Shown: positions 12,393-25,162 of the stretch, piece after piece
How the letters are laid out: each line of letters starts with the position of its first letter
Numbering within the stretch: position 1 is the first letter of the stretch
Origin: Symsagittifera roscoffensis
Lineage: Eukaryota; Xenacoelomorpha; Acoela; Convolutidae
Assembly: GCF_963678635.1 (NCBI RefSeq)
Contig: NC_087065.1
Span: 9,881,579 to 9,945,578 of the forward strand
Length of the DNA stretch: 64,000 bases
Reading direction: 5' to 3'
Notes under the pieces: generated by a model
The model's database searches: none
What the model saw: the letters and a program-made list of their open reading frames with translations, nothing else
What the model was told of the DNA's origin: nothing
Translations under genes and position numbers: made by a program

Positions 12393-13256
12393 ATAGCGAA
12401 AACAAACAAGCCAAAGAATTCGATTGCGAAAATGCATATAATCATGTTGCTGAGTCTGAGTATCTTCGAATAACTTAAGATCAAGTAAAATTAAGCGTGC
12501 GTCAAAACTTTCACGCTATAAAATAAAAGCAGTAGGTTTCTAGATATCGAGACTGTCGACTTCTCAACAATCATACCAAGCTGAAAACCAATGGCCAACT
12601 TATCTTTTCTGCTTCATTCAACTGAGACGCAAACTAATTTATACTAACCTAGTATAAAATACCAAACATCTCCACCCTGAACAGATATGATAATAAACCG
12701 GAAACGAAAAAATTCACTTCCAACTGTCCAAAAATTTCCAATATATGCTTTCTGGCCTTTTTTATCGCTAAAATTCGGGTATTGAAAAAAAAATCAATCA
12801 TCGAAGGCCAAAACAAGATATTGCACAGTTGGGGAACTATTTTAAATCATAAATTGATATTGTTCAAGACCATTTTGTCCTTCAGGTGTGACTTTCAAGT
12901 GCGACTATCAAAGTTTGATGGACGCCTTGTAATCTCACCGTGCTCTAGGGCCTCAATGTTTGCGAGACAAGGCAAAGCCCAACCAGGCCATTTCACAATG
13001 AAGAGCTTAGTCATGCAGTACATCTGATGGCCTTAATTGTATCTTGAGATTCAGTTCAATGAAAAAATTTGAATCGAGCTAGTAAAAGCCGGTAAAGTCT
13101 CAAATCTTGGTGTCCGATTTGGAAAAATTACCACCTGTTTTTGAGCCCACATAAGAACTGGAGTTCGATTTCATAGTCTGGGGGACAAAAACACGTAGTT
13201 GTGTGCATCGACCCTTTTTCAAACGTTCTTCAGCAATTCGGGAATAGTTTCAAAGC

Positions 13257-13806
13257 AAAACAAGACTGCTCGTATCAGGGCGAAGCCCTGAATGTTCCGA
13301 CTGCCTTTTAAGGTTTTATGGAGCAGTAATAACATCAAAAAATTAAATGTAATAAAATTAAAAAGAAAATTTTTTTTTCTAAAATTTGTATTTTTTTTTA
13401 TGAAAATCATCCCCCCACACGCCATATAAAGTACAAAAGGATAGATTTCGCTCCTTGTAACAAATTAATTATGGCAAATAAGCTTCTTTCAACCAATTTG
13501 GAACGATTTATAAGACGGATTAAATCTCCGCTTACGCGTTAATAGCGCGAATTATATCGCGCGTTGATTGTCCCAAATTGGTCAAAATGACCAAAATGGC
13601 AATCTTTAAACCCTCATAACTTTACGAAAAATGATCACAGGTGAAATATCTTTTCAAATTTAAGCTCAGGATAACAATGCCTTTTGAGTGATATAAAAAA
13701 AATCCGTCAATAATGGCTAGTTAAAAAGTCGAAATTTGTCTGAAGAAAAAAAAAAACCCACCCGAGCACAAATATTCCGTTACTTTCGTATCGAAAGTCG
13801 GAACAA
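13257..13806 (+). repeat. dispersed ~0.5 kb repeat, second-unit copy of C
   Basis: Counterpart of 4833-5380. Here the leading hairpin is the perfect palindrome TCAGGGCGAAGCCCTGA. Confidence 0.75.
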
Positions 13807-16129
13807 TTATTCATGGGTTTTTCTCAAGATTAAGTCGCACTGAACGTCAGAGCTAGCATGAAAAGCAGATCTGATCGAGGGTCAGAGTTTATAGTCAAGA
13901 GTTTATGTCTTCCAATTTTGCTGTAAAAGAAAGAATTCAGTCTTTTTTTAGCCCAGTGAGGGATCATAAAAGAACAGGACTGGTTACAACTCTCATAAAA
14001 AGTAAATAAGAAAAGCTTTGTAATGTCACAGGAAAAACCAGAGCCACCGTTAGAAATGACAAGGCTAAAAGTCATTAAGTGTCTAAGAAAAGACACAATG
14101 GTTACTCTGCTATACAATTTGGTATAGCCTAGAAAAAAATCATCGAAATAAAAGCTGATATGGGAACGAATAATGTTATGCCTAGATCAGCGGAAAATTA
14201 ATGCGTGGAGCAAGAAAGGAAGATTGTGATGCTCAGACCACAAAAAGAAGACACGATACTTGTTGAATGAAATTCGCCAAAATTATCAGACGAAACCTCA
14301 AATGCGACGAAATACATTGCGAATAGAGCAAGAACACCGGTGAAAGTGTTACAGAAAACTAAAGAAAACGAATCGATCTAGGAATTTTAAAACTTAACAA
14401 TCGATGAGTCAAAAAAATTGGACAAAAAATTTAGAAAAATCAGATCGAAAGAAACATGAACCTTTTTACAGAAAACTCAGTGAAGAAAAAGTAATAAAAG
14501 TTACCCGCATATCTGAGTTAGCTATCAAGACGATAGACACAAACCCTACTTCAAAGATGAGTGAACGAAAAAATAAAGTCCGAATACCAAAGTTTTACGC
14601 CACAAAAGTGCAAAGAACGATGTCTAGGAAGGTGGTATTCAAAAACTTCCGAGCACGTCAAAAACCTAGAAACAACCAGACTAAAGTCGAAGAGCTATAC
14701 AAGCAGAGTAGAAGGATGCAGTGTTTTGAACAGCTCACGTAGAACCCTTCTAAAATGAAGAGGAGTTACAAAAAGCGACATTGAGATTCCTACTTGAACC
14801 TGACCAAACGAAACCAGACTAAACCAGACCAAACCAAACCTGACCAAACCAAACCATTCCCCATAGCATTACAATCTCAGTTTCGCTATATCTACAACAC
14901 CACAGGCTACAGACCTACAAAAATCGTTTCCTTTAGGGGGATTCGTTTGTTTTGGATACAGTACCCGCATCCAGTTTCAAGCGTTAATAATCGATTATGT
15001 TACGATTCTAGTGCCAGTTTTATTAAAATTGAGAAACAATCTATTTTAATCAATTATTAATCGATTATAATCTCTCTTTTTCAAATCAAGTTATAGTTAG
15101 ATATAATTCATTAGATTCGATAATAAGCGATTATTTATTTGTCTATTTTTCGATACAATTATAATCAATTATAATTGATTATAATCCACTATTTTTATTC
15201 AAATTTCTAATTCAATAGTTTTGCACAAAAATCCATTATAATCGATTATACATGATTAAAATCCCTTTCGTTGTCCATTTTGTCTTCGAAGTTTAATCTA
15301 AATTGCTTATATTTTACGCTTTTTGTAGACGTTGGTTCCTATGAAAAATGAGAAATTTTTTTAAAAAGTTTTCTAATTAACTCTAATTTACTAAGTTTTT
15401 TTCCTTTCTTCCTCTTTAGAGTTGTTTGTGATGCATATTTTAAGCTTTTTCAACTACCAAAACATCAGCATATTGATTTAGTTTCATGATTGATTCGAAA
15501 CACCTGATTTTCGTAATTATAATCAATATAATTCTCAAAACACCATCATAAAAAAATAATTTAATAAAATTGTTTGAAGAAGTGCAATAATCCAATAATA
15601 TGGAGAACTGATCACTGATAGAGCACCAACTTGAACAAGCGCAGAAGGTAATTCAACCTGTTGAAGTGCCGCTGAGAACTTTCAATTAAGTTTTGTCTTA
15701 TATGGTCCTGATTGTTTAATCTAAGTAACATTTAAACTGAAAAAAAATTTGTTAGATTAAATTTTTACAGTTCCATTATTATGCATCTAATTTATATATT
15801 TTTACAGTAGTATTATCAAGCAAAGAAAAGTAGCAAAACAAAAACAATTTTCAGACTTGAAATTTAACATCATATTATTTGCTTTATTTCAGTTTTTTTT
15901 TGGTGTTCGCTTTATAGTTCAGTTATTAAAAAAAAAACTAATCAAAACTTTTTTTTGCCAAAACCATTCGTTGAAGTAGTCGCAATCAATTAAATAGGTA
16001 TTTCTGAGTTTATGAATAAGATTGTCTATAGACTGGTTAGGCTCGATTGAACTTTCTCTTATGATATTCATATTGAAATTAATTAGAGAATGATATAGTG
16101 TCCGTATTCACACAGATATTCATTTTTTG

Positions 16130-18620
16130 TTATTTCGCGTTAATTTTTTTGTTGTTAGTGATTTTATTCTCCTAGTGGCATCGAGCGATTTGTCTAATTC
16201 TTGTTTTGAAATGAAATGATTCACGTTGTCATTTTTATGTTCTCGTCTTATTACTTTATTGAGTAATTTCAGCAGTTCGTATACGGGTAATTCATTGCTT
16301 GAGCAAACTCCCCGCGTTTTTTTACAGTCCTTAATTCTTGTTTTTTTTTGAGACGAAATGAAATTCGAATTAAAAATTTTTGTTGTACGTGCAATTTTTT
16401 TTAAGCGGTTTTATTGGCAGCTCCGTATACTAAAACACCAAATTGATACATTGGTTGTATAAACTGCTTGTAAATTCTAATGAGAACAGCTGAGTCTTCT
16501 TTGATAAAAAAACGAATATGAATAGATTGCATTTCTTCTTATTGATTCAATATGTTGATTGGAGGTAACATTTTGATCCAAAATTAATCCCGGGTATTTT
16601 ACTGCCCTTTTTAGTTCTATCATGTTTTGGTTCCAGGTAAAACTTGCAATTTTTTTATTCCATTTGCGATTATAATTTGTGTTTTTCCTTTGTTTGTTGT
16701 AAAATTATTACTTTCCATCCATTCGGATATTAATTCCAAGTCTGTTTTAAGTTCTTTAGTTTCGTTGAGTGTTCCAAAAATATAAGTGTCATCCGCATAA
16801 AGAATACATTCACTGTGCTGTGGTATGTTGGGAAGATCATTGATATAAACAAGAAAAAGCAGGGGACCCAAAACAGAACTTTGAGGTACCCTACAAGAGG
16901 AACGCCTCTTAGTACTTAAAGGTGACACTTATGAAAAAGGGTGTTATGATGAACAGTATAAAAAGCTTTAGATAAATCTAAGGATATGCAGTGCGTCAAC
17001 GCATCACTCTTTTTGCTCTCAATAAGAACCTCTAAAGTTTCAATAATAGTATCAAATGTAGAGCGTTTGTTGCGAAAATCAAGCTGTTTATTACTTAACA
17101 CGTTAAACTAATTTAAAAAACAATTATTGCATGTAAAGAAATAGGAAAGTAAAGAAATAGGAAAATAATTGAATGGAAGTGACTTGTCTCTTTCTTTAAA
17201 AATCGTTATTACTTTTGCTGTTTTATTACAACTGCGATAAACTGCTTCGCTAATTATCTGGTTAAAAACAATGGTCAATTGAGCTGTTATAATAGGGTTA
17301 TTTTTTTTGATTAGGTAGTTTGACAGACCCATGTCATCTTCAAACTTTTTGTTGGGCAGATGCTTTATTGTGTCATGAACTTCCTGTTCAACAATTTGTG
17401 ACACGAAGAAAGAATTTGTATTTGAAATAATTTTGGAAAAATGACTCTGTTTTTGAACTTCGGATATAACTCTGGACCGATTGTGACCAAATGGTTGTTC
17501 AATTCTTGTGCAGTTATAGGATTTCCTTCCGTATTTGATTTTTTTCTTTTTATTGCCTTTAATTTTTTTCACATAACCAGACAAATTTTTATTGGGTTGT
17601 CCAGTGTTCTAAAAGAATGGAATATCGTAAATTTTTTTAAATTTTCTGCTTCCATTTTTTTGACTTTGACAGTTTATTTTCTCAACTTTTGCTTTCCTCT
17701 AAAGTACCTTGATTTTGATACGCTTTTAGTAATTTGTGCTTTTTGTCACTCGCTGTTTTGATATCATTGTGTATCAGAGTATTGTGAACTTGCTGCTGCA
17801 GTAATTCAATTTTTTCATCAGTCCCAATTGCGCTATCTTGAAACTCAATTTCGATTAGTTTTTACAGTAAAACCAGTCGAACTCAAATTTGAATTCCTGC
17901 TTTTGCAGTTTTCCATAATTTCTACCGTAAAATCCTTCGTTTTCAAAATTTTATTGCGTTCAATGTTGAAGTCAACTTCAACACCATAATGATCAGTGAT
18001 TGCGTGTTCAAAAATTCTACTGGTGCATGGAAAATTTGCAAAGGCCAAATCTATGGTTATTTGAGATTTCTGTGTAACACGCGTGCTGTCATTTGGCCCA
18101 GATATCAGATTAAAATCAAGCAGTTCTATTTTTTCAAGGAGTTGCGTGCTATCTTGTGTCACAACAGATAAATCTATGTTAAAGGCTCCATTATATATAT
18201 ATTATCTTTAGTGTCAATTTTCAATTCAATAAATGGATCAATCAAATGACGGAAATTTTCATTTTTTGCACTGGTTGACTTGTAAACCTCAGTTAGAAAC
18301 AATTTTTCTTTGTTACAGATTGTGTCGAGACTGTAAAAATTTGGATTTTTTTGAGGCTGTAAGTTTCAGAATCTTCAAAACGTTTTCTTCACTAGAAAGA
18401 ATTACTACTCCTCCACCTCTATCTTTGGTTTTGTTACATGTTGAATGTGCTGAAAATCATTTTGGCAAAAAATGTTAAGATTAGATATGTCGCTAAGCCA
18501 ATTTTCTGTTAGAACAACAAAAAAAGGCTTCAAATTTTGTTGCTGAAGCAGTACATCCAATTCCTAATAATTTGCTCCAAGAGAGCGTATATTTTTTAGA
18601 AAAAGCATTTCTGTTTAATT
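16130..18620 (-). pseudogene. LINE retrotransposon remnant with endonuclease and reverse transcriptase
   Basis: Read on the minus strand from 18620 leftward there is an apurinic-type endonuclease. Its N-terminal part is near 18600-18400, with an LTENWLSD-like motif and a Gly-Gly-Gly-Val turn. Its C-terminal part is open at 18162-17845 and contains ITDHYGVEV, the expected catalytic His block. The reverse transcriptase follows: an N-terminal segment at 17584-17108 ending in an NYFPISLLS box, a QLDFRNKRSTFDTI segment at 17101-16916, and the palm with YADD in 16928-16620. C-terminal LINE peptides continue to about 16130. The frame is broken at least four times, and about 88 bp is missing near 16891 relative to 8255-8677. 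Probably CR1/Jockey-like; no autonomous activity is expected. Confidence 0.82.
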
Positions 18621-20986
18621 TGGTTTGAATCTTTGGTCACCTTTCCAGAGCTGCCATTTGTTATTAATTTAAATTTTTGTCGCAAGAAGTTGTAATTATT
18701 TAATGTGCAAAAAGCGTCTTATGTAATTGTCGGTGTTCAGAATTACATGAGATAGAATTTAAAAAAATGTTTTTGTTTTAGATTTGAAAACATTGAGTAA
18801 AAATAGATATATGAGCAGTGCACGCTTCGCTCTATTTGATTTTATTACATAATTTGAGAAACAAGATCAACTTCTTAAACTAGAGATGCATTTGAGAGTT
18901 CAGCGAAAATCGCTTTGCTCTCACTCACCTCAAATTTAGAAACCTCACTAATTAAAGATGTATAGCTAGATAGTTCAGTAAAATCTAACTTCAGCGGAAA
19001 ATTGCTTCAGTCAGAATTATAGTGTTTGATAAAAAACCTACATATAAGCTAATTTTTCTTTTTTGGTTAGAAATGAAATTGTTATATTTATTAAATTGAT
19101 CGATCAGCGGAAACTGCTTTGCCATTTGTAACATTTACTTATAACGTAGGTATATATATAGATACTTTTTGCGTTTATTTCAAGATCAGCGAAAATCGCT
19201 TCTTTTGAACCACAAAAAGAGAAAGTTGAAAGTATATAAAAAAGAGAAAGAATGACCCCGTTTGCTGCATTTGATATAGAGCTTAGCTTCCATACACTAT
19301 CTTGTGTAACCCTAGATTTATGAAGGTTTTAGCCTTTTTTGTGGCTTTTTGCTTCTTTTAGTTTTTGACAAAAACATAACAATAAATCATTTAAATGTGC
19401 AGAGCGCAGCCGAAAATCGCTTTATTCATTCTAACGATTTTTCTCAAATAACCCTCAATAGCCCGAGTTATTTTTTTAGTGTAGATGAAATCGCTTTGAA
19501 CTCAATATCTTATTCTGTTTGAATCAGTTTTTATTATAAATGTTTGCTGGCTGTTGTCGTGATGCGTTGTTTTTATTGTTAATTATTGTATCATTTTAGG
19601 CTGATAAATCATAAAAGTTTGGATTTCGAACCTGAAGGGTAGATATTACGATTCATTTTTTTTCTTGTTTCACGCAATGTCTTACCATAATATTCTTAAT
19701 AGAAAGCTCAGTATAAAAAGAAAATAGAAACATTGTTAACTTTTATCCAAAATCAATCGAAAATTTTTGACATATCAGCATAATTCAACATAACATGTTT
19801 TTTATTTAACTTACGTCAGTAAGGAACATAAGCAATAAGAAATGAGTTGTTTTAGTCAAACGATATAACGAAACACACATAGCACAAAATCACTGAGCAT
19901 GTTGAAAGCTTAGATAATAAAAATTTCATCTATGAGATAAGTTGATTACACTGATTACACCGATAACAGAACAACAAAAAATAAAAAACTGCTTATAATC
20001 GATTACTTACGCCTATACTTGGATGCGGGTATGAAGTCATTTTGAACTTCATCTTCATCATCATCAATGTTGATCAAACGGTTTTCTAATAATTTGTTTC
20101 CATTAAACGTTGCATTTCATTAAATTTCAAATCGTGTCAAATAACATTTTCGTTTCAAGTTGCTTGATACTACATTTGACACACTTATTGATTTTGGCAT
20201 GCCACATTAAGTTAGGTTAATTCAGCAGACAGCTCCGTACCAACTACGTAAACAAACAAAACAATTCTTTATGTGATCAGAATTGCAACGAGCATCCTCA
20301 AACTGTCCTGACACATCTAACATTGTGAGTAGCAATCATCATCTAAGTTTTTTGCTACGACTGAACATTTTACGAAAAAAAATCAACTTTGACGGATTAA
20401 TTTAAGCCCACCCAACGATAGGTTTAGATTTTTCTCAGATTATACTCTGGTTCTGACGGGGAGAGCTTTCAAACCTTTTTTTTGGCAATTTTTGTCAGTC
20501 GAAGAAATTGGTTTCTTGAGCTCTCCAAAACACCAAAACGACCCAATTTTGGCAACCAAATCCAGGTAATTGATCATTTAATAACATTTGGGTATCATTC
20601 ATGCAAAAGGTATTTTTTATGAGTATCAAAAATTTACACTGCGACTGAGGAACTACAAAAGAAGAATGTTCCGATCAGATTCATTCTAAACATCAAGGTA
20701 GTCTTAAGCTATCATTGAAACCAGGCGTTAAATAAGCCGGCAACGAGGCGCGGATCCTGGATTTTTGACGGGGGAGGAGCTAATTTTCAAAACATGTTCG
20801 AAATTTTTTGCCAACTTTTTTTAGGTCCATCAAATTGATTTTTTGAGCTCTCACAAAGCACTATAAAGTCCCTGTTTTGGCCAATTTATCTACTGAAAAA
20901 ACAGGCCAAAAAAGGCGTTTTTAGGCACTTTTTGGAAAATTATGACAAAAAAAATAAAAATTGCGTTTATTCAATGCGCGCTCCCA
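18621..20986. other. gene-poor region with recurring AGCG...CGCT hairpin motifs
   Basis: No gene is recognised. Short near-palindromes of the form CAGCGAAAATCGCTT recur at about 18903, 18992, 19104, 19188, 19408 and 19487. Two diverged direct repeats of about 80 bp, sharing TTTCTTGAGCTCTC-like and CAATTTTGGC-like pieces, lie near 20490-20570 and 20800-20890. Confidence 0.45.
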
Positions 20987-20987
20987 A

Positions 20988-21009
20988 CCCCCCCCCCCCC
21001 CCCCCCCCC
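20988..21009 (+). repeat. poly-C tract (22 C)
   Basis: An uninterrupted run of 22 cytosines followed by ACTTTCCCC. Its length is likely unreliable in the assembly. Confidence 0.85.
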
Positions 21010-21595
21010 ACTTTCCCCAAATTTAGTATATATTGGCGCCAAAGGCGCCTTTAGAGAAATTTTAGTGTCCGTCGCCAAAAATGGATTTTCAAAATAGCGT
21101 AAAGGGGGACCCATTGGGTCGGCTGAGTTTATGTATCAGTCAATCAGCTAATTTGCGCGATTTTCAGATCTTCGAGGTCGTGCAGGAACATCGTTTTTGC
21201 ATTAGATATAACGTTTTTTTCCTATCAAAATTTTTCGTGATTTTTTGGAGAAAGTGGGAGTAGTTGAATTTCATTATTTTAAAATATTTTTATTATTTTA
21301 TAAATTACTTTTTTATTACTTTTTTTTATAATGAACGATTCATGTATTAATTTTCAAATGGTATTTCAGATTTGCTTTTCAACATGGAACTATTGCCGCT
21401 TCTAAAGATGTACAGGTAAACCATATACAGGGACTTATCCGTCACCATAGTTTATTCAACTAAAAACAGGATATCAGATTACTGTTCCAGTAGCGCAGAA
21501 TGTTCCGACTAACCCACACTCAGTAAAAAGAAAAAATAATAGATTGAAATGGATTTTTATTGTCAGTCTCCATAAATTTCAAAAAGAACTGATTA

Positions 21596-21795
21596 NNNNN
21601 NNNNNNNNNNNNNNNNNNNNNNNNNNNNNNNNNNNNNNNNNNNNNNNNNNNNNNNNNNNNNNNNNNNNNNNNNNNNNNNNNNNNNNNNNNNNNNNNNNNN
21701 NNNNNNNNNNNNNNNNNNNNNNNNNNNNNNNNNNNNNNNNNNNNNNNNNNNNNNNNNNNNNNNNNNNNNNNNNNNNNNNNNNNNNNNNNNNNNNN
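21596..21795. other. assembly gap (200 N)
   Basis: A run of exactly 200 N. A round number suggests a scaffold gap of unknown true size. Confidence 0.99.
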
Positions 21796-22325
21796 CGGCG
21801 GTGAGTACGTTCCGATGTGTCTTTTTTGGGAGTTGTTTTTAGTTGCGGGTTCTCTTTTGTATCGTGTAGTCGTATTAAGATTAATGTGTATGATAAGAAT
21901 TTTTTGTTGAAAGTCAACCATGAAGTTGACGAAATTCATGATACATTAAAACAACAAAATTTAATCGACAGACTCAAGTAAAATGATTGACAAAAGGTGA
22001 AAAAACGTGTTAGAGAAAATATTTTGTCTTGTACTTTGAGACCTCTCGTAGAATGTAATAATCAGTTCGGAGAAGTTTTTCAACAACAGTGCAAAGTTTT
22101 GACTGATTTTCTTACGCCATGTTTAAAGTTTTTTACATTTTGAAATCCAATTGAGACTATAACTTTTGTGCAAAGATGATTCAGCTTTTGTACATAACCA
22201 TTTTAAAATAATCTTCTTAAGATTTATGAGAACGCTTAATTTGAGTTTCCTCTCTCGACAAACTAAAGGAATTTTAACCAAAACGAAACATGAAATTTGG
22301 CAAAAGTAAGGAATATAATGAATAT

Positions 22326-22847
22326 AAGGAAAGTAACGGAATATTTGTGCTCGAGGTGATTTTTTTTCTTCGGACACAATTCGACTTTTTAATTAGCCTT
22401 TTTTTGACGGAATTTTTTTATATCATTCAAAAACTATTGTTTTCCTGAGCTTAAATTTGAAAAGATATTTCACCTGTGAGCATTTTTTTGTGAAATTATG
22501 GGGATTTAAAGATTGCCATTTTGGCCAATTTGGGACAATTAACGCGCGATGTTTTTTGCGCTATTAACGCGTAAGCGGAGATTTGATCCGTCTCAAAAAT
22601 CATTCCAAATTCGTTGAAGGAAGCTTATTTGCAATAGTTGATTTGGCAAAATTAGCAGCAAAATTTATCATTTTCAACTTTATGTGGCGTGTATGTGGAT
22701 GATTTTCACGAATCTCAAATCTTTTAAAATTATATTTTTCACTTTTTTTCCTTCTTTTATACGTTTTTTTTTTCATGTCACTACTTCATGGAGCTTAGAA
22801 GGCAGTTGGAACATCCAGGGCTTCGCCCTGATGCGAGCAGTCTTGTT
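22326..22847 (-). repeat. dispersed ~0.5 kb repeat, inverted and diverged copy
   Basis: The reverse complement carries the same landmarks in order: GACTGCTCGCATCAGGGCGAAG, GTTCCAACTGCC, the GCGTTAATAGCGC core, GATC-ACAGGTGAAATATC-like sequence and GTAACGGAATATTTGTGCTC at the far end. It is more diverged than copies A-C, so it is an independent older insertion. A truncated piece of the 5' part (about 60 bp) recurs at 23260-23320. Confidence 0.7.
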
Positions 22848-24062
22848 GAAAACTTGAATACTTTTCGTTGAATAATTCAGCAAAAAAAGAAAAGAACTAA
22901 AAAGCTAGTAAGCGTTTCACAATTATACGTGAAACCAGTTTTACAAAATAGTATTCTCAATTCGCAACAGAACAAAAAAAAACAAATGAAAATGTCTGAA
23001 ATGTAAAATAAGTCCTTAATTAAGAAGAGTTCATTAAAAAAAATCAGGCTTTGAACAAAATGAGACAGAGGAAGTTAAACTATCCGGTGAAAAAAGTACA
23101 TACCTACGATTTGCTGAAGTTTCTTTGCAAGTTATTTAAAAGGATTGTTCATTCAAGGATCAAAATGAACACATGGCTCAGAGCGAACTGCTGAAATACT
23201 GCAGAGAAAACACCGGCTAAAAAATATAAATTTTGCAAACTATTCTTATGCAAACTATTATGCTCGTATCAGAGAGAAGCCCTGAATATTCCGACTGCCT
23301 CTTAAGGTCTATGGAGCAAAAATAACAAGAAAAAAATAAAAATAGATGAGTGTTTTTTTTAGATAATTTTCGAAAATTGATGCTTATATAATCGGTTTTG
23401 GGTAAACAATTTAGGCCGCATTTTCTATTATAATACCGAAAATATGTGTTAATTTGACAATGGTTTTGTCTTAATAAAATTCCGAAAAATCTATTCTTGT
23501 CTCCATAAATTCTCAAGATATTTTTTACGACATCTAAGCCCAAATTTGTTTAGCCATTTAAAAGCAACAAGATCAACTTTTTCTCCGTAGGATCAATAAA
23601 ATCTGATCGAATACGTGTTTCACCGTAAGGATGACGTTTATCGTAGAACTTGAAGTTGATAAAAGCAGACAACATGGATCCTTGCTGCCGATATTCAACA
23701 GAAAACATTCTAAGAAACATATCTAAAAAAAATCATCTTTTGCTAAATTTTTCCTCTCACGCTTTTGATTTTCATTTCGCAAACATTTGAAAGCCGACAA
23801 ATTTGTCAGATAAAAGCAATAACATCTCAAACTAAGAGCAATAAAACCGACCATTGTTTCTATGAATTCACAAAATCTCATCAGCCAAAACTTTAAGTTT
23901 TGCTAAAAATTATCAAAAAGTACACAAAGATTTTCAGCAGTAAAACTATGTGAGGCAAAAAAATCAAATCATAAACAAGCACTTAGTTCTAAAATCAAAA
24001 ACAACAACTTATTTTCTTATGCGACCATAAAATAATAACTAACACTAATCAGTATAATCAGT
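22848..24062. other. no gene recognised upstream of the Polinton
   Basis: AT-rich host sequence. Minus-strand peptides at about 23640-23380 look faintly protein-like but are interrupted, and I do not recognise them. The last six bases before the Polinton, GAAGTA (24063-24068), form one half of its target-site duplication. Confidence 0.4.
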
Positions 24063-24068
24063 GAAGTA
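24063..24068. repeat. target-site duplication GAAGTA, left
   Basis: GAAGTA directly precedes the element, whose first bases are AGTAGT. The identical hexamer follows the right end at 45912-45917. A 6-bp duplication is the length known for Maverick/Polinton insertion. Confidence 0.88.
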
Positions 24069-24276
24069 AGTAGTATTGTATCGTGTCCCGGATCCTAAGG
24101 GGGGGGGGGGTCCTCACGTAAAGCAAAATCCTAGGAAAGGGGTCCTTAATTTTTTGGAGGACCCCTATCCTAGGATTTTGTAAATGATCGCAAGTTCCCA
24201 CCCTTAAAGTAAAAGACCCCCTCCTTAGGATCTTGTTAAGCTGAGCTCAACAACCGGGACGCGATACAAAAATTCC
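24069..24276 (+). repeat. Polinton terminal inverted repeat, left
   Basis: About 208 bp, inverted and imperfectly repeated at 45691-45911. The repeat is itself nearly palindromic: GTATCGTGTCCCGGATCCTA near its outer end is answered by TAGGATC...GGGACGCGATAC at its inner end, and CCTAGG/GGGGTCC blocks pair around the centre. It contains a 12-G homopolymer near 24099-24110. Confidence 0.88.
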
Positions 24277-24647
24277 TTCTATTTCCTTTTAATGCGGTCC
24301 CTTTTCCCGCGATAATTAAAATTAATCGTCCAAATTCCTGAATTTTTCTTTTTTGTCCTAGTTTCATGTGGATATCATTTCCTGGCTTTCTTTCTTTTCG
24401 TCAAAGATTTGTCATGCTATTAAAGTTTGTTATTGAAAACGAGCCTAAGGATTTCCTACATTTGTTTGAATTAACACTTGGTTTGCGTCAACTAGTTTAT
24501 TTGCCTGAAGCTATTTATGTTAAAACAGTGATTGAGCTCAATACGAGTATTTTATTAGTTGTAAATTGGAAAAAACCAAAACATATACAAGTCGAAGTAT
24601 GAAAAGGACGAATAGTAAAAATCATCTAAAAATATATGTTTCAGACT
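24277..24647. other. Polinton left spacer
   Basis: Between the left inverted repeat and the polymerase stop codon. A 78-codon plus-strand frame (24366-24602) has no recognisable domain and I do not call it a gene. Confidence 0.4.
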
Positions 24648-25162
24648 TTAATGTTTATTGTTTTGGTTTTCATTGCGCTGTTTTTTAGGTGGCCGTTCTT
24701 CTGAAGCTTCAGATAAAATAAATGGGTTATTTATAGGGGGACGTTCACGGACTCGGCTACTAGAAGCTTCTTCTTCTTGCAGCTCTGTTTCTGAGTAAGG
24801 CCGCTGTAAAAATCCCCAATCTGGAAGTTGAAAATCGGGAGAACTGTTATCAGTTTCATTGTATGAGTTGGCCCACTCGGTGTCCATGTAAATGTCTTCT
24901 AGAAAAGCATTTTCTTCAGCAGCTTTATAGCCAAAGGGCACTGTCGAAATTCCGTCGAAAAGTAGAAAACGTTTTGAGTCGAATGGTGATAATGCAAGTT
25001 TGTTTTGTTTCACTGTCATATTGGTGTGACCTTTCGAAACTATATTATAGTTACACACTCTCATTGCTTTTCCAGTGAATAATGTGTCCCTGAGAGTTTG
25101 GTGGACCAGTTCTGTCTGTGCACTCCGTTTAATTCCTTTGGCACTCAATTTTTGAGTGCCTT

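Larger units (their letters stand above)
8678..16993. repeat. 8.4 kb tandem duplication, unit 2
   Basis: Second copy of the block at 253-8677. It differs by about 88 bp missing from the LINE fragment near 16891 and by small indels in the A/T-rich stretches. Beyond 16993 the sequence continues into LINE coding sequence that unit 1 lacks. Unit 2 therefore keeps the original right-hand context and unit 1 keeps the original left-hand context. Confidence 0.93.

Noticed and set aside
14404-14742. 112-codon Lys/Arg-rich plus-strand frame
   Set aside because: Broken by frameshifts in the counterpart at 5980-6320. The composition follows the A-rich DNA and no domain is recognised.
17441-17761. 106-codon plus-strand frame
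   Set aside because: Antisense to the LINE reverse transcriptase frame at 17584-17108.
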